A stretch of DNA of 29,890 bases from a virus, in IMG/VR virus record IMGVR_UViG_3300028844_007832, positions 1-29,890 of that record; one strand, written 5' to 3'. Positions 29,755 through 29,890 of this stretch are shown one piece after another. The notes beneath the pieces were generated by a model. The model searched no databases. It had not been told where the DNA came from and worked only from the letters and a program-made list of their open reading frames with translations. A program made the position numbers and the translations under genes. Numbering within the stretch: the stretch's first letter is position 1; each line of letters starts with the position of its first letter.

Positions 29755-29890
29755 TTATCTCCTCAATTTACCTTTTGGTAAGTATCTTCTAAATTCTTTT
29801 CTAACTTTACGCCATAACATTTTCATAAAAGGTCTTTCACCTTCGTGTGTTCTATTCAAAGCGCCTGTTTCAATTCCACGTATAATATCC
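29755..29890 (-). CDS. Partial CDS, C-terminal 44 residues, function unknown
   Basis: The gene enters from the right edge; the visible frame encodes 44 residues ending RYLPKGKLRR before TAA at 29757-29755. The tail is strongly basic (FMKMLWRKVRKEFRRYLPKG). In T4 order the prohead protease gp21 or portal gp20 would lie upstream of gp22, so this could be the end of a head gene, but the visible residues do not match a family I can name. The stop is 3 bases from the next ATG, so the two are co-transcribed. Confidence 0.65.
   Translation of the reverse strand, partial: DIIRGIETGALNRTHEGERPFMKMLWRKVRKEFRRYLPKGKLRR

Noticed and set aside
1-29890. tRNA genes, integrase, attachment sites, insertion sequences
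   Set aside because: No cloverleaf-like segment, recombinase motif or flanking direct repeat was seen; gaps are too short for most of these and all long stretches are coding.

Overview
The window is a contiguous piece of a tailed-phage genome with T4-like (Straboviridae/Myoviridae-type) virion genes. It is AT-rich, tightly packed, and every supported gene lies on the minus strand, so the transcription order runs from high to low coordinates. A phage-encoded ribosomal protein bS21, T4-type head and tail proteins, and structural proteins of the NWKKVI-SGSN style (which I associate with marine T4-like viruses) suggest a virus of a marine bacterium, perhaps a pelagiphage or cyanophage relative. 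The host itself cannot be read from this window.

Layout in transcription order. (1) 29890-25915, head block: a partial basic protein, two unknown small proteins, ribosomal protein bS21, prohead scaffold gp22 and major capsid protein gp23, closed by a strong intrinsic terminator at 25853-25883. (2) 25790-23310, neck and tail-completion block: gp13-, gp14- and gp15-like proteins. (3) 23300-19537, beta-rich virion or fibre accessory proteins, including a related pair (155 and 168 aa), two proteins sharing a WKKVI-SGSN N-terminus, and a 54-aa gene at 20029-20193 that length-limited gene calling would miss. (4) 19519-9590, one uninterrupted 3309-codon gene for a threonine-dominated repeat protein, a third of the window. 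Its only clearly non-repetitive interior segment, with its single Trp and a Gly/Pro-rich stretch, lies at its exact midpoint. (5) 9518-3842, a seven-gene glycan module: KPHP-type glycosyltransferase-like protein, KDO-8-phosphate synthase with an extra C-terminal domain, cupin, GT29 sialyltransferase-like protein, radical SAM/SPASM protein, short SDR and DxD glycosyltransferase. Six of the seven genes abut or overlap. (6) 3849-1, tail block: a small coiled-coil protein, tail sheath gp18, a terminator, tail tube gp19, a two-helix membrane peptide and the start of a baseplate hub protein.

How it fits together: head, neck, sheath and tube genes make a contractile-tailed virion. The giant Thr-rich protein sits between fibre-like genes and the sugar module. 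The most interesting hypothesis is that the module decorates this mucin-like protein with acidic sugars; remodelling of host surface glycan is the main alternative. Six of the seven intergenic gaps longer than 60 bases carry the same AT motif (TATTTATA on the coding strand, TATAAATA on the other). In five cases it lies 27-45 bases before a start codon, which suggests phage promoters.
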